From the NCBI RefSeq assembly GCF_025821665.1, contig NZ_JACKSJ010000270.1:1-62451 (forward strand): a DNA stretch of 62,451 bases. Direction: 5' to 3'. Below are positions 33,226 to 47,154 of the stretch, piece by piece. Position 1 is the stretch's first letter; the number at the start of each line of letters is the position of its first letter. The notes under the pieces are model-generated. The model was not told the DNA's origin. It made no database searches and worked only from the letters and a program-made list of their open reading frames with translations. Source of the DNA: [Mycobacterium] manitobense (GTDB taxonomy: Bacteria; Actinomycetota; Actinomycetes; Mycobacteriales; Mycobacteriaceae). Position numbers and translations under genes: made by a program.

Positions 33226-36200
33226 GTGTTCGTCATCGACGACGGCCCAGGCACCACGTCCGACCCCCTGGTCGTCTACAGCGCCTCCGACCTCGCCGCG
33301 GCCGCCCGCTGCGAGTACGCGCTGCTGCGCTCGTTCGACGCCCGGCTGGGCCGCGGGCCCGCGGTCGCTGTCGAGGACGAATTGCTCGCGCGCACAGCAC
33401 AACTCGGCGACGAACACGAGCAACGCCATCTCGACGCGATTCGTGCGACGGCCGACGCGACGGTCACCGTCATCGGCCGCCCGAAGTACACCATCGCGGG
33501 GCTGACGGCCGCAGCCGACGCCACCCGTAGCGCGGTCGAGCGGCGTGCGCCGGTCATCTACCAGGCCGCGATGTTCGACGGCCGCTTCGCCGGGTTCGCC
33601 GACTTCCTGCTGCTCGACGACGACGGGCGCTACCGGCTGCGGGACACGAAGCTGGCCCGCTCGGTCAAGGTCGAGGCACTGCTGCAGCTGGCCGCCTACG
33701 CCGAGACGCTGACCGCCGCGGGCGTCGACGTGGCACCCGAGGTCGAACTGGTGCTCGGCGACGGCGCCGTGGCGCAGTACGCGCTCGACGAGCTGCTTCC
33801 GGTGTACCGGCCGCGGCGCGCCGCGCTGCAACAGCTGCTCGACCACCACCTGGCCCGCGCCGTCCCCGTGTCGTGGGAGGACACCGACGTCCGCGCCTGC
33901 TTCCGCTGCCCCGAGTGCACCGCCCAGGTGCGGGCGCACGACGACCTGCTGCTGGTCGCCGGCATGCGGGTCAGCCAGCGCGCCCGCCTCATCGACGCGG
34001 GCATCACCACCGTCGCCGAGCTGGCCGGCCACCGCGGCCCGGTGCCCGAACTCCCCGCCCGGGCGGTCGCGGCGCTGAGCGCACAGGCGCGGTTGCAGAC
34101 CACCGCGCGGGTGGATGGCAAGCCGCCCTACGAAATCGCCGATCCGCAGCCGCTGATGGCGCTGCCGGAACCCGACCGCGGCGACGTGTTCTTCGACTTC
34201 GAGGGGGATCCGCTCTGGACGGCGGACGGCCGCGAATGGGGTATCGAATACCTGTTCGGCGTCCTCGACACCGCCGACACCTTCACCCCGCTGTGGGCGC
34301 ATGACCGCGCACAGGAGCGCGCGGCGCTGCTGGACTTCCTCGCGATGGTGCGCAAGCGCCGCAAGCGCCACCCGCGTATGCACGTCTACCACTACGCCGC
34401 CTACGAGAAGACGGCGCTGCTGCGGCTGGCCGGCCGCTACGGAGTCGGCGAGGACGAGGTGGACGACCTGCTGCGCAGCGGCGTGCTCGTCGACCTCTAC
34501 CCGCTGGTGCGCAAGAGCATTCGGGTGGGCACCGAGAACTACAGCCTCAAGTCGCTCGAGCCGCTCTACATGGGCGCCCAGCTGCGCAGCGGCGACGTCA
34601 CCACAGCGACCGACTCCATCACGCAGTACGCCCGCTACTGCGAGTTGCGCGCCGAAGGCCGCGACGACGACGCCGCGGTGGTGCTCAAGGAGATCGAGGA
34701 ATACAACCGCTACGACTGCACGTCCACCCGTAAGCTGCGCGACTGGTTGATCTGCCGGGCCATCGACTGCGCGGTGCCGCCGCGCGGCCCCCAGCCGGTC
34801 ACCGACGGCGGGACGGTCGACCCCGACGACCACCTGGCTCGCCGGCTGGCCCGATTCGTCGGTGACGACCCCGCCCAGCGCACCCCCGAGCAGTCCGCGG
34901 TCGCGATGGTGGCCGCCGCCCGCGGCTACCACCGCCGCGAGGACAAGCCGTACTGGTGGGCCCATTTCGACCGGCTCAACAACCCGGTCGACGAGTGGGC
35001 CGACACCACCGACGTTTTCCTCGCCGAGCACGCCGAGGTGCACACCGACTGGCACACCCCGCCGCGGGCGCGCAAGCCACAGCGCTGGGTTACGCTGACC
35101 GGGTCGATCGCCGCCGGCGGGCTCGGCCGCGACATGTATGCGCTCTACGAGCCGCCCGCTCCCGCCGGGTTGTCCGACGATCCCGACCGACGGGCGTTCG
35201 CCCCGGTCCGGGTCGTGGCGTGTGACGATCCCGAGGCGCCCACCGAGGTGCTGGTCATCGAGCGGGAACCCAAGGGCGGCGGCACGTTCGACGCACTGCC
35301 GTTCGCGTTGACGCCCGGCCCGCCGATCCGCACCACGGCGCTGCAGGAGTCGATCGAGACGACGGCGACCGCACTGGCCGCCGGGCTGCCGCGGCTGCCG
35401 GTCAACGCCGTCGTCGACATCCTGCGGCGCAGGCCGCCACGCACCCGCTCCGGGGATCCATTGCCCGGCACCGACGCAGGCACCACCGAGGCGATCACCG
35501 CCGCGCTGCTCGACCTGGACTCGTCGTACCTGGCCGTGCACGGTCCGCCCGGGACCGGCAAGACGTTCACCGCCGCGGCGATCATCACGCGGCTGGTCAC
35601 CGAGCACCGCTGGCGCGTCGGTGTGGTGGCGCAGTCGCATGCAGTGGTGGAGAACCTGTTCCGCGACGTGCTGGCCGCGGGGGTGGACGCCGCCCATGTC
35701 GCCAAGAAGAAGGGCGGCGCCGACCCTGGCTGGACGGTGCTCGACGAAGCGAAGTTCCCGGCCTTCCTCGCCGAGCACGCCGCCGCCCGCACCGGATGCG
35801 TGATCGGCGGCACCGCATGGGATTTCGCCAACGACTCCCGAGTCCCCCGTGGCTGCCTCGACCTGCTGGTCATCGAGGAGGCCGGCCAGTTCTGCCTGGC
35901 CAACACCATCGCCGTGGCGCCCGCCGCCGGGAACCTGCTGCTGCTCGGCGATCCGCAGCAGCTGCCGCAGGTCAGCGCGGGCACCCACCCCGAGCCCGTC
36001 GACTGCTCCGCACTGGGCTGGCTGGTCGGCGACGCGCACACGCTGCCCACCGAACTCGGTTACTTCCTCGACCGTTCGTACCGGATGCACCCCGACGTGT
36101 GCGCGGCGGTGTCGCGGCTGTCCTACGACGGGCGGCTGCGTTCATTCGAGGCCGTGACCGCCGCCCGCCGGCTCGAGGGCCTGGCACCGGGCGTGCGGGT

Positions 36201-36663
36201 GCTGCCTATTCGCCACGACGGCAACGCGACCGAGAGTCCGGAGGAGGCCGCGGCGATCGTCACCGAGATCTCCCGGCTGATCGGCTTGCCGTGGTCCGAC
36301 GAGCACGGCCCCCGCCCGTTGGGCCAGCACGACGTGCTGATCGTCACGCCCTACAACGCGCAGGTGACGCTGCTGCGCCGGCACCTGGACACCGCGGGCT
36401 TCGACGAGGTACGGGTAGGCACCGTCGACAAGTTCCAGGGCCAGCAGGCGCCGGTGGTGTTCGTGTCGATGGTGGCCTCGTCGATCGACGACGTTCCTCG
36501 CGGAATCTCATTTCTGCTCAACAGGAATCGGCTCAACGTGGCGATCAGCCGGGCCAAGTACGCGGCATTCGTCGTGCGGGCGGAGACGCTCACCGAGTAC
36601 CTGCCCGCCACCCCGGACCGGCTCGTCGAGCTCGGCGCGTTCCTGACGGTGGCGTCGTCGTGA
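33226..36663 (+). CDS. TM0106-family RecB-like nuclease fused to superfamily 1 helicase (Rv1251c homologue)
   Basis: An 1145-aa DNA-processing protein. The N-terminal part is RecB-like (YQAAMFDGRFAGFADFLLLDDDGRYRLRDTKLA) with the CFRCPEC segment near residue 225. A DEDD-type exonuclease-like motif VFFDFEGDP is near 322. The C-terminal third is an SF1 helicase: Walker A GPPGTGKT (773-780), VIEEAGQF, LGDPQQLPQVS, DRSYRMHPDV, VDKFQGQQAPVV, NRLNVAISRAK. Repair of breaks or crosslinks is plausible but untested. Its stop overlaps the next start (GTGA). Confidence 0.92.
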   Translation: MFVIDDGPGTTSDPLVVYSASDLAAAARCEYALLRSFDARLGRGPAVAVEDELLARTAQLGDEHEQRHLDAIRATADATVTVIGRPKYTIAGLTAAADATRSAVERRAPVIYQAAMFDGRFAGFADFLLLDDDGRYRLRDTKLARSVKVEALLQLAAYAETLTAAGVDVAPEVELVLGDGAVAQYALDELLPVYRPRRAALQQLLDHHLARAVPVSWEDTDVRACFRCPECTAQVRAHDDLLLVAGMRVSQRARLIDAGITTVAELAGHRGPVPELPARAVAALSAQARLQTTARVDGKPPYEIADPQPLMALPEPDRGDVFFDFEGDPLWTADGREWGIEYLFGVLDTADTFTPLWAHDRAQERAALLDFLAMVRKRRKRHPRMHVYHYAAYEKTALLRLAGRYGVGEDEVDDLLRSGVLVDLYPLVRKSIRVGTENYSLKSLEPLYMGAQLRSGDVTTATDSITQYARYCELRAEGRDDDAAVVLKEIEEYNRYDCTSTRKLRDWLICRAIDCAVPPRGPQPVTDGGTVDPDDHLARRLARFVGDDPAQRTPEQSAVAMVAAARGYHRREDKPYWWAHFDRLNNPVDEWADTTDVFLAEHAEVHTDWHTPPRARKPQRWVTLTGSIAAGGLGRDMYALYEPPAPAGLSDDPDRRAFAPVRVVACDDPEAPTEVLVIEREPKGGGTFDALPFALTPGPPIRTTALQESIETTATALAAGLPRLPVNAVVDILRRRPPRTRSGDPLPGTDAGTTEAITAALLDLDSSYLAVHGPPGTGKTFTAAAIITRLVTEHRWRVGVVAQSHAVVENLFRDVLAAGVDAAHVAKKKGGADPGWTVLDEAKFPAFLAEHAAARTGCVIGGTAWDFANDSRVPRGCLDLLVIEEAGQFCLANTIAVAPAAGNLLLLGDPQQLPQVSAGTHPEPVDCSALGWLVGDAHTLPTELGYFLDRSYRMHPDVCAAVSRLSYDGRLRSFEAVTAARRLEGLAPGVRVLPIRHDGNATESPEEAAAIVTEISRLIGLPWSDEHGPRPLGQHDVLIVTPYNAQVTLLRRHLDTAGFDEVRVGTVDKFQGQQAPVVFVSMVASSIDDVPRGISFLLNRNRLNVAISRAKYAAFVVRAETLTEYLPATPDRLVELGAFLTVASS

Positions 36664-38012
36664 CCAGCTCGCTGCCCGGCAGGCTGTCCGGCGTCGTCGG
36701 CGTGGCGTACGTCAGCACCGACGCCGACCTGCTGGCCGGGCGCAGCGTGGACTACACCGGCAGATACCGCGGCCGGGCCGCCGCTCTGGTCCGCCCGGGC
36801 GACGCGGCGCAGGTCGCGCAGGTCCTGCGGGAGTGCCGCGACGCGGGCGCACACGTCACCGTGCAGGGCGGCCGGACATCGCTGGTCGCGGGCACCGTCC
36901 CCGAGCACGACGACGTGCTGCTGTCCACCGAACGGCTCACGGCGACAAGTGGAGTCGACATCGCCGACCGCCGGGTGCGGGTCGGCGCGGGTGTGACACT
37001 GGGATCCGTGCAGCAGGCCGCCGTGGCCGCCGGCCTGGTGTTCGGGGTCGACCTGGCGGCGCGCGATTCGGCGACGGTGGGCGGGATGGCCTCGACGAAT
37101 GCCGGTGGGCTGCGCACCGTGCGCTACGGCAACATGGGTGAGCAGGTGCTCGGGCTGGAGGTCGCGCTGCCCGACGGGACGCTGCTGCGCCGGTTCAGCC
37201 GGGTCCGCAGCGACAACACCGGCTACGACCTGGCGTCGCTGTTCGTCGGAGCGGAGGGCACGCTGGGTGTGCTGACCGAACTGGAACTGCGGCTGTATCC
37301 GACTCCGGCACAACGGATCACCGCGGTCTGCGGGTTCGCCGACCTCGCGGCGCTGGTCGCCGCCGGCCGGCTGTTCCGTGACCTCGACGGCATCGCGGCG
37401 CTCGAGATGATCGACGGGCGCGCCTGTGCGGTGACCGCCGAGAAGATGGGTGTCGCGGCGCCGGTGGACGCGCCGTGGCTGCTGCTGGTGGAACTCGCAG
37501 GCGCCGACGATCCCGGCGAGCGGCTCGCGGCGGCGTTCGACGACATCGACGTCAGCGGCGAACCCGCCGTCGGTGTCGACGTGGCCGCGCAGCAGCGGCT
37601 GTGGCGGGTGCGCGAGGCGGTGCTGGAGGTCCTCGGCGTGTACGGCCCGCCGCTGAAATTCGACGTGTCACTGCCGCTCGAATCAGTCGCCGGGTTCGCC
37701 GCCGCCTCGGCCGACCTGGTGAAAATACATGCCCCCGAAGCGATTCCGGTGCTGTTCGGCCACATCGGCGAGGGCAATCTGCACCTCAACGTGCTGCGCG
37801 TCGACACCGCCGCCGAGCAGCACCTGTACGCGGCGATGATGACGCTGATCGCCGAGCACGGCGGCAACGTGAGCTCCGAACACGGAGTGGGCTCGCGCAA
37901 GCGCGACTACCTGACGATGTCGCGCACCGAGGACGACGTCTCGACGATGCGGGCGGTCAAGGCGGCGCTCGATCCGACCGGCTACCTGAACGCGGCCGTG
38001 CTGTTCGGCTGA
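36660..38012 (+). CDS. FAD-binding oxidase, GlcD-like
   Basis: A 450-aa flavoprotein of the same family as the 11970 gene but divergent. FAD domain: VTVQGGRTSLVAGTVPEHDDVLLS and DSATVGGMASTNAGGLRTVRYGNMG. C-terminal: GHIGEGNLHLNVLRVD and GGNVSSEHGVGSRKRDYL. The GTG start overlaps the nuclease-helicase stop by four bases, so the two are coupled although no functional link is obvious. The substrate is an unknown 2-hydroxy acid. Confidence 0.88.
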   Translation: MTSSLPGRLSGVVGVAYVSTDADLLAGRSVDYTGRYRGRAAALVRPGDAAQVAQVLRECRDAGAHVTVQGGRTSLVAGTVPEHDDVLLSTERLTATSGVDIADRRVRVGAGVTLGSVQQAAVAAGLVFGVDLAARDSATVGGMASTNAGGLRTVRYGNMGEQVLGLEVALPDGTLLRRFSRVRSDNTGYDLASLFVGAEGTLGVLTELELRLYPTPAQRITAVCGFADLAALVAAGRLFRDLDGIAALEMIDGRACAVTAEKMGVAAPVDAPWLLLVELAGADDPGERLAAAFDDIDVSGEPAVGVDVAAQQRLWRVREAVLEVLGVYGPPLKFDVSLPLESVAGFAAASADLVKIHAPEAIPVLFGHIGEGNLHLNVLRVDTAAEQHLYAAMMTLIAEHGGNVSSEHGVGSRKRDYLTMSRTEDDVSTMRAVKAALDPTGYLNAAVLFG

Positions 38013-38025
38013 GGCTTCCGGCGCC

Positions 38026-40215
38026 TCACGACGGCCGGGAGTGACGGCCGCGCGGCGCGTCCTCGTGCTCGTCGCGGTAGTGCCGCCCGTTGCCTGCCGA
38101 ACCGTTCGGGTGCGGCGACTCGACGTGGCGGTGACGGGGGCGGGGCTGGTGGCCGTTGGCCAGGAACGGGTCGTGCGACGGTGCCGGCGGCTCGACGGGC
38201 GGCGGATCGACCTGCGGCAGCAGTTGCAGGCGCTGCTCCTCGTCGACATGGAAACCGTTGTGCGCGAGACCGTTCGATTCGGCCGAAGGCTCCGGCGGGG
38301 CGTCGGCCATCAACGCCTCCAGGATGTTGCGCCAGGGATCGGGCTCGGATTCGGCCCGCACCGGGATGGGTTCTGGCTCCGGACCGGAATCGGTGTCGGC
38401 CGACGCATCGTCGTCGTCGTCGAGCAGGCTGTGCCACGACTCGACCGGGTCGCTGTGCCAGACCTCGGCGGGGGCGGGCAGCGGATGCTCGACGCGCGAC
38501 GCCAGGGGTTCGGTGACGGGGTCGTCGTCGCCCTCAACCGGCCGGGCGGGCGCGGGCGGCGGGTCGTCCCATTCCACCGTGTACTCGAGGTAGTGGTCGT
38601 CGTCGAAGTCGTACGCGTCGTACATGTCGTCGGCGTGCGCGGCCGCATGAATCACGTCGGTGCGCGCCTCGGGATCGACCTCGCCGGCCGCGACGGACAC
38701 CCGCTCCGACCGGCCGCCGAAGCCCAACAGGAACAGTGCGGCCATCACACCGAACAGCGCCACGAACGCCGGCAGCAGGATCGACTGGGACATCGCCGCG
38801 GCGAACGGCTCGTGCAGGAACGCCGGCAGCGCCGTGACGGCGCCCCCGCCGCCTGGGGCCGGCCCGGCCGCGGGCATCTCGGCGCCGATTCGCGAGGTCA
38901 TGAACGCCGCCATCCCGGCGCTGCCCAGCACCGAGCCGACCTGACGCGTCGCGTTGTACACCCCCGACCCCGCCCCGGCGAGCGTCGGCGGCAGGTTGCG
39001 GGTGGCCGTGGCGGCCAGCGGCGACCAGATGAAGGCCATGCCGATGCCCATCAGCGTGATCGGCAGCACCAGCCGCCAGATCGGCGTCGACGGGGTCATG
39101 TCGATCGACAACCAGGTCAGCGCGATAGCCAGCGCGGAGAAGCCGAAACCGACGACCGGGCGCGGATGCGACCGGTCGACGATGCGCCCGACGAGCGGGG
39201 CCAGCACCCCGGTCGCGATCGCCATCGGAGCGGTGAGCAGCGCCGCCCGGGTGGGCGATAGCCCGCATACCGCCTGCGCATAGAACATCAGCGGCAGGAT
39301 CATCCCGGTGACGACGAAGCCGATCGTCGCGATCCCGAGGTTGGACAGGCTGAAATCGCGGTCCCGGAAGATCTGCAGCGGGATCAGCGGCTCATGCGGG
39401 GTCACCGACTGCCAGTAGACGAACCCGGCCATCGCGCCGACGCCGAGCGCGACGCAGCCCCAGATCCACGCCGCCCAGTTGTGCGACTGGCCCTCCTGCA
39501 GGGCAAAGACGATCAGGAACATGCCCAGCCCCGACAGCAGCACACCGGGGATGTCGAAACCGTTCTTCCTGGTGGGCAGCGCAGGCACGAACCGGGCGGC
39601 CAGCAGCAGACCGGCGACGCCGACCGGCACGTTGACGATGAAGATCCACTGCCAGCCCAGCGTGTCCACCAGCACCCCGCCGGCCAACGGGCCGACCAGC
39701 GTCGCGACACCCGCGGTGGCGCCCCACACGCTCATCGCCACGCCGCGCCGTTCAGGCGGGAAGATGCGGGTGATCGTCGAGAGCGTCTGCGGGGTGAGCA
39801 GCGCCGCGCCGACACCCTGGACCACCCGCGCGGCGATCAGCATCTCGATGCTGCCCGCCAGGCCGCACCACAGCGAGGCGACGGTGAACACCGCGAGCCC
39901 GGCCAGGTAGACGTTGCGGGGGCCGAACCGGTCGCCGAGCCGGCCCGCGAGCAGCAGAGGCACGGCGTAGGCCAGCAGGTAGGCGCTCGTCACCCAGATC
40001 ACGGCGTCGTAGTCCGCGCCGAGGTTCTCCATGATCGACGGATTCGCGACGGCGACGATGGTGGCGTCGACGAGGATCATGAAGAAGCCGATCATCATCG
40101 CCCACAGGGCATGCCACGGGTTGACCGCCGGCTCGCCTGCGGTCACGGCATCGCCCGGTCGCGGCTGTGCCGCACCGTCACGTCCCGGCCTCCGGGCAGC
40201 AGGTGAAGAGAACAT
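38026..40215 (-). CDS. EmrB/QacA-type MFS drug exporter with long acidic C-terminal tail (Rv1250 homologue)
   Basis: A 729-aa protein. Residues 40-490 are a 14-helix DHA2 exporter: motif D1 LVDATIVAVANPSI, motif A GRLGDRFGPRNVY, motif C WGATAGVATLVGPLAGGVLVD. About 200 residues then form a soluble, acidic, Pro/Asp/Glu/His-rich tail (for example DDDDDASADTDSGPEPEP) predicted to be disordered and cytoplasmic. ATG 40215 is chosen; the frame is open to 40305 but would overlap the upstream MFS region. Export substrates are unknown. Confidence 0.9.
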   Translation of the reverse strand: MFSSPAARRPGRDGAAQPRPGDAVTAGEPAVNPWHALWAMMIGFFMILVDATIVAVANPSIMENLGADYDAVIWVTSAYLLAYAVPLLLAGRLGDRFGPRNVYLAGLAVFTVASLWCGLAGSIEMLIAARVVQGVGAALLTPQTLSTITRIFPPERRGVAMSVWGATAGVATLVGPLAGGVLVDTLGWQWIFIVNVPVGVAGLLLAARFVPALPTRKNGFDIPGVLLSGLGMFLIVFALQEGQSHNWAAWIWGCVALGVGAMAGFVYWQSVTPHEPLIPLQIFRDRDFSLSNLGIATIGFVVTGMILPLMFYAQAVCGLSPTRAALLTAPMAIATGVLAPLVGRIVDRSHPRPVVGFGFSALAIALTWLSIDMTPSTPIWRLVLPITLMGIGMAFIWSPLAATATRNLPPTLAGAGSGVYNATRQVGSVLGSAGMAAFMTSRIGAEMPAAGPAPGGGGAVTALPAFLHEPFAAAMSQSILLPAFVALFGVMAALFLLGFGGRSERVSVAAGEVDPEARTDVIHAAAHADDMYDAYDFDDDHYLEYTVEWDDPPPAPARPVEGDDDPVTEPLASRVEHPLPAPAEVWHSDPVESWHSLLDDDDDASADTDSGPEPEPIPVRAESEPDPWRNILEALMADAPPEPSAESNGLAHNGFHVDEEQRLQLLPQVDPPPVEPPAPSHDPFLANGHQPRPRHRHVESPHPNGSAGNGRHYRDEHEDAPRGRHSRPS

Positions 40216-40301
40216 ATGGCGTCGACTCGCTAACCAACGATCCACCGACGCTACGTACCCGCTGCAGGCACGACAAGTCAGGGTCGGCGCAGCGCCGCCG
40301 G

Positions 40302-41588
40302 TCACACGGCTTCGGCGACCGCCTCACGCTCGGTGTCGGCTTCCTCGTCGGACGCCGGCGCACCCACCGCGAGCAGCGCCAACAGTGCGATCACCATGCC
40401 CGCCGTCATTACCACCGCCAGCGCGAACTCACCGTTGCCGAGCACGCCGACCAGCGGTGCGACGGCGGCGCCGAGCCCGAACTGTGCGGCGCCCAGCAAC
40501 GCGGCCGCGGTGCCCGCGGCCTCGGAGTGCCGCGACAGCGCCACGGCGGGCGCGTTCGGGATCACCAGTCCCATGGCGGCCAGGATCACCCACACGGGCA
40601 CCAGGAAGCCGTACAGGCCGCCTACCTCGGCGACGGAGATCCCGACGAACACCGCACCGGCCAGCGACGCCGAGGACAGCGCCCACACGACGATGGTCTG
40701 CGGGGTGAACCGGCGCAGCAGCACCACGTTGAACTGCGTCGAGCCGATCAGCGCCACCGCGCCCGCGGCGAACAGCAGCGCGAAGGTCTGCTGATCCACG
40801 CCGTAGCGGCCCTGCAGCACGTACGGGGCGGCCGCGATGTAGGCGAACAGACCGGACATTCCCAGCGCCGCGACGAGGACCAGGATGACGAACCGCGCGT
40901 CGCGCAGCAGGCCCGCGTAGGTGGCGGCGATGCCGCGCACCCGCAGCGGCCGCCGGTGGGCGACCGGCAGCGTCTCGGGCAGCGCCAGCGCGGCGAGCAG
41001 CAGCAGCAGTCCGGCCAGCAGGACCAGCGCGAGGAACACCCAGTGCCAGGATGCGTGAAGGAGCACCGCGGCCCCCAGGGATGGCGCCAGCACCGGCGCC
41101 ACGCCGAGGACCAGCATCAGCCGCGACATCACGGTGGCGGCCGCGGATCCGGAGAACAGGTCGCCCACGACGGCGATCGCGGTGACTGCGGCGGCGGCGG
41201 CACCCATGCCCTGCAGCCCGCGGGCGACGCCGAGGATCGCGATGTTGGGCGCCAGCACGCACAGCACCGACGCCACCATGTGCAGGGCGATGCCGGCCAT
41301 CAGCGGCCGACGGCGGCCCAGCGAGTCCGACAGCGGTCCGACGATCAGCTGGCCCAGCGCCAGTCCGGCGAGCGTGCCGGTCAGGGTCAGCTGGGCGACC
41401 GACGACGACACGCCCAGTTCGTCGCCGATGCCGGGCAGTGCGGGCAGGTACATGTCGATGGTGAGCGGGCCGAGCGCGACCAGGGCGCCGAGGACGAGGA
41501 TCATCTTCACCCGTCGCGGCGGCGTGGAGTCGCGCTGCGGGGTGCGGGTTGCTGGCACAGGCGGGCTCACGCGTGGGGATGATGCCAT
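40302..41588 (-). CDS. Bcr/CflA-family MFS drug exporter
   Basis: A 428-aa 12-helix transporter of the Bcr/CflA (DHA1) family. Signatures: ALGPLTIDMYLPALPGIGDELGV in helix 1 and GQLIVGPLSDSLGRRRPLM for motif A, with R-G-LQGMGAAAAAV in helix 4. Bcr relatives export bicyclomycin, chloramphenicol or sulfonamides. ATG 41588 is chosen; GTG 41603 would add five residues. It lies 86 bp upstream of the Rv1250-type pump on the same strand. Confidence 0.9.
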   Translation of the reverse strand: MASSPRVSPPVPATRTPQRDSTPPRRVKMILVLGALVALGPLTIDMYLPALPGIGDELGVSSSVAQLTLTGTLAGLALGQLIVGPLSDSLGRRRPLMAGIALHMVASVLCVLAPNIAILGVARGLQGMGAAAAAVTAIAVVGDLFSGSAAATVMSRLMLVLGVAPVLAPSLGAAVLLHASWHWVFLALVLLAGLLLLLAALALPETLPVAHRRPLRVRGIAATYAGLLRDARFVILVLVAALGMSGLFAYIAAAPYVLQGRYGVDQQTFALLFAAGAVALIGSTQFNVVLLRRFTPQTIVVWALSSASLAGAVFVGISVAEVGGLYGFLVPVWVILAAMGLVIPNAPAVALSRHSEAAGTAAALLGAAQFGLGAAVAPLVGVLGNGEFALAVVMTAGMVIALLALLAVGAPASDEEADTEREAVAEAV

Positions 41589-41736
41589 GCAATTGGTTAG
41601 CACCGCATATCAATATTTTCTTCCCGGCCGTGACCGCGATCACCGCCGGGCACCCGTGCCGGTCGCCGTTCGTTGTCGACCCGATAGCCTGGACAGCCAC
41701 GGCTCACGCACTAGTTCGCCTACGGGGAGGCCCGGA

Positions 41737-42486
41737 ATGAGCGCTTGGTCCCGCAAGAACAAGCTGCCGGCGACCACGGACGGCGCGGCCGAGAGTCCCG
41801 GCACCGCCGCACGCGTGCTGTCCCAGATCATCGAGGGCAGCACCCGCGTGCAGGCGCCTGCGGTGCGCGCCTATGTCGACCGGTTGCGCCATGCGCGTCC
41901 GAACGCCGGCCCGGCCGAGATCATCACGTCGCTGGAGAAGCACTACGTGGGCGCGGTGATGGCCAGCGGCGCGGCCGTCGGATCCGCCGCGGCGTTCCCC
42001 GGCATCGGCACGCTCGCCGCGATGTCGGCGGTGGCCGGTGAGACCGTGCTGTTCCTCGAGGCGACGTCGGTGTTCGTGCTCGCCGTCGCCGAGGTGCACG
42101 GCATCCCCGCCGAGCACCGCGAGCGCCGCCGCGCGCTGGTGCTGTCGGTGCTGGTCGGTGAGGACAGCAAGCACGCCCTCGCCGACCTGATCGGGCGGGG
42201 CCGCACCAGCGGTGGATGGATCAGCGACGGCGCGGCGACGCTGCCGCTGCCCGCGGTGACGCAACTCAACTCGCGGCTGCTCAAGTACTTCGTCAAGCGC
42301 TACACGATCAAGCGGGGAGCCCTGGCGTTCGGCAAGGTGCTGCCGGTCGGCATCGGCGCGGTCGTCGGCGGCGTCGGCAACCGCCTGATGGGCCGCAAGA
42401 TCGTCGACAACGCTCGAAACGCGTTCGGTCCACCGCCGCCGAGGTGGCCCTCGACGCTGCACGTACTGCCGTCCGCGCAGCCCTGA
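41737..42486 (+). CDS. Membrane protein of the Rv1249c type
   Basis: A 249-aa protein with a hydrophobic centre (AVMASGAAVGSAAAFPGIGTLAAMSAVAGETVLFLEATSVFVLAVAEVHG) resembling EcsC-like domains and a Gly-rich C-terminal segment (LPVGIGAVVGGVGNRLMGRKI). Function unknown. ATG 41737 is supported by GGGGAGG at 41724-41730. It is divergent from the Bcr-like pump and lies upstream of kgd on the same strand. Confidence 0.8.
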   Translation: MSAWSRKNKLPATTDGAAESPGTAARVLSQIIEGSTRVQAPAVRAYVDRLRHARPNAGPAEIITSLEKHYVGAVMASGAAVGSAAAFPGIGTLAAMSAVAGETVLFLEATSVFVLAVAEVHGIPAEHRERRRALVLSVLVGEDSKHALADLIGRGRTSGGWISDGAATLPLPAVTQLNSRLLKYFVKRYTIKRGALAFGKVLPVGIGAVVGGVGNRLMGRKIVDNARNAFGPPPPRWPSTLHVLPSAQP

Positions 42487-42497
42487 GACGGCGCTGA

Positions 42498-42539
42498 TCG
42501 ATGCACCCCGCAAGACCACTAAGACCATAAGTGCATCGA
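42498..42539. repeat. 9-bp inverted repeat in the kgd upstream region
   Basis: TCGATGCAC 42498-42506 faces GTGCATCGA 42531-42539 with 24 nt between. It sits just after the Rv1249c-type stop and 160 bp before kgd. It may be a weak terminator or an operator. Confidence 0.35.
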
Positions 42540-42699
42540 CGTGGTCCGGCCGATGCCGGAGCGCTAGCCTTTAGGCGGCGGACGAGCGGGTACTCGCGAC
42601 GTAGGCCGCGAACACGAGGACGCTAGAACCAGGACACGAAAGCGGCGAGCACCTTGCCAATGCTTGCCCGAGGCGACGGAATCGAGGCGAGTAGCTGCC

Positions 42700-46578
<3,879 letters not shown>

Positions 46579-46597
46579 CCCCGTTCACCAGATAGCA

Positions 46598-46634
46598 GTC
46601 AGGGTCGTGATCCTCCGCGGATCACGACCCTGAC
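46598..46634 (+). terminator. Strong intrinsic hairpin after kgd
   Basis: Perfect 16-bp stem, 46598-46613 with 46619-46634, and a 5-nt loop, 19 bp past the kgd stop. There is no T-run. It also lies 24 bp past the convergent DUF732 stop, so it may serve both strands. Confidence 0.75.
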
Positions 46635-46658
46635 ATCTCGTTCGGGACCTGTCGGCCC

Positions 46659-47045
46659 TCAGAAGCCCAGCATCGGCATCGGGAACGGCGTCTGGCCGTT
46701 GGCCAGCGACGCCATCGCACCGGGGCAGAACGCCGAGATGGCCAGGCCGGTGAACATGGTGGCCGGGCCCAGCGGACGGCCGAGCGCCTCGGAGACCTCG
46801 CCGGCGACGTTCGCCGCGTTCTGACCGGGATCGACGAGCATCGGGCAGATCTGCTGACCGACCTGTGTCGCGGTCGCGGGGTCGATGCCCGAGAGCCCCG
46901 GGCCGCCGAGGCTGTCGAGGAACGCATCGGTGGCCGGATCGGCCTGAGCCGGAGCCGCCCCGACCGACAGAGCGGCGCCGAACAGGCCCGCGGTCACGGC
47001 GAGCGCGGCGGCCGCCGCGCGGTGGTTGCGCTTGATTCGCTGCAT
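46659..47045 (-). CDS. Secreted DUF732-type protein
   Basis: A 128-aa exported protein. Signal peptide residues 1-35 (AAAAALAVTAGLFGAALSVGAAPAQA, cleavage before DPATDAFL). The mature domain reads TDAFLDSLGG and later QVGQQICPML and ISAFCPGAM, typical of mycobacterial DUF732 with two cysteines. Function unknown. In Mtb this site holds a RelBE toxin-antitoxin pair, which is absent here. Confidence 0.85.
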   Translation of the reverse strand: MQRIKRNHRAAAAALAVTAGLFGAALSVGAAPAQADPATDAFLDSLGGPGLSGIDPATATQVGQQICPMLVDPGQNAANVAGEVSEALGRPLGPATMFTGLAISAFCPGAMASLANGQTPFPMPMLGF

Positions 47046-47154
47046 GACTTGGCATCGCCGTCGGCGGCGGCACCGTTACGCATCGCCCCCGCGGCGGTGG
47101 TACCGCGGGTACCGACTAACCTCGTCCCGAAGCAACGACAAGAGGAGTGCACAC

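Noticed and set aside
33079..36090. 1003-codon open frame antisense to the nuclease-helicase
   Set aside because: High-GC shadow; product is Arg/Gly/Val/His-rich without any domain, and the plus strand has clear helicase motifs.
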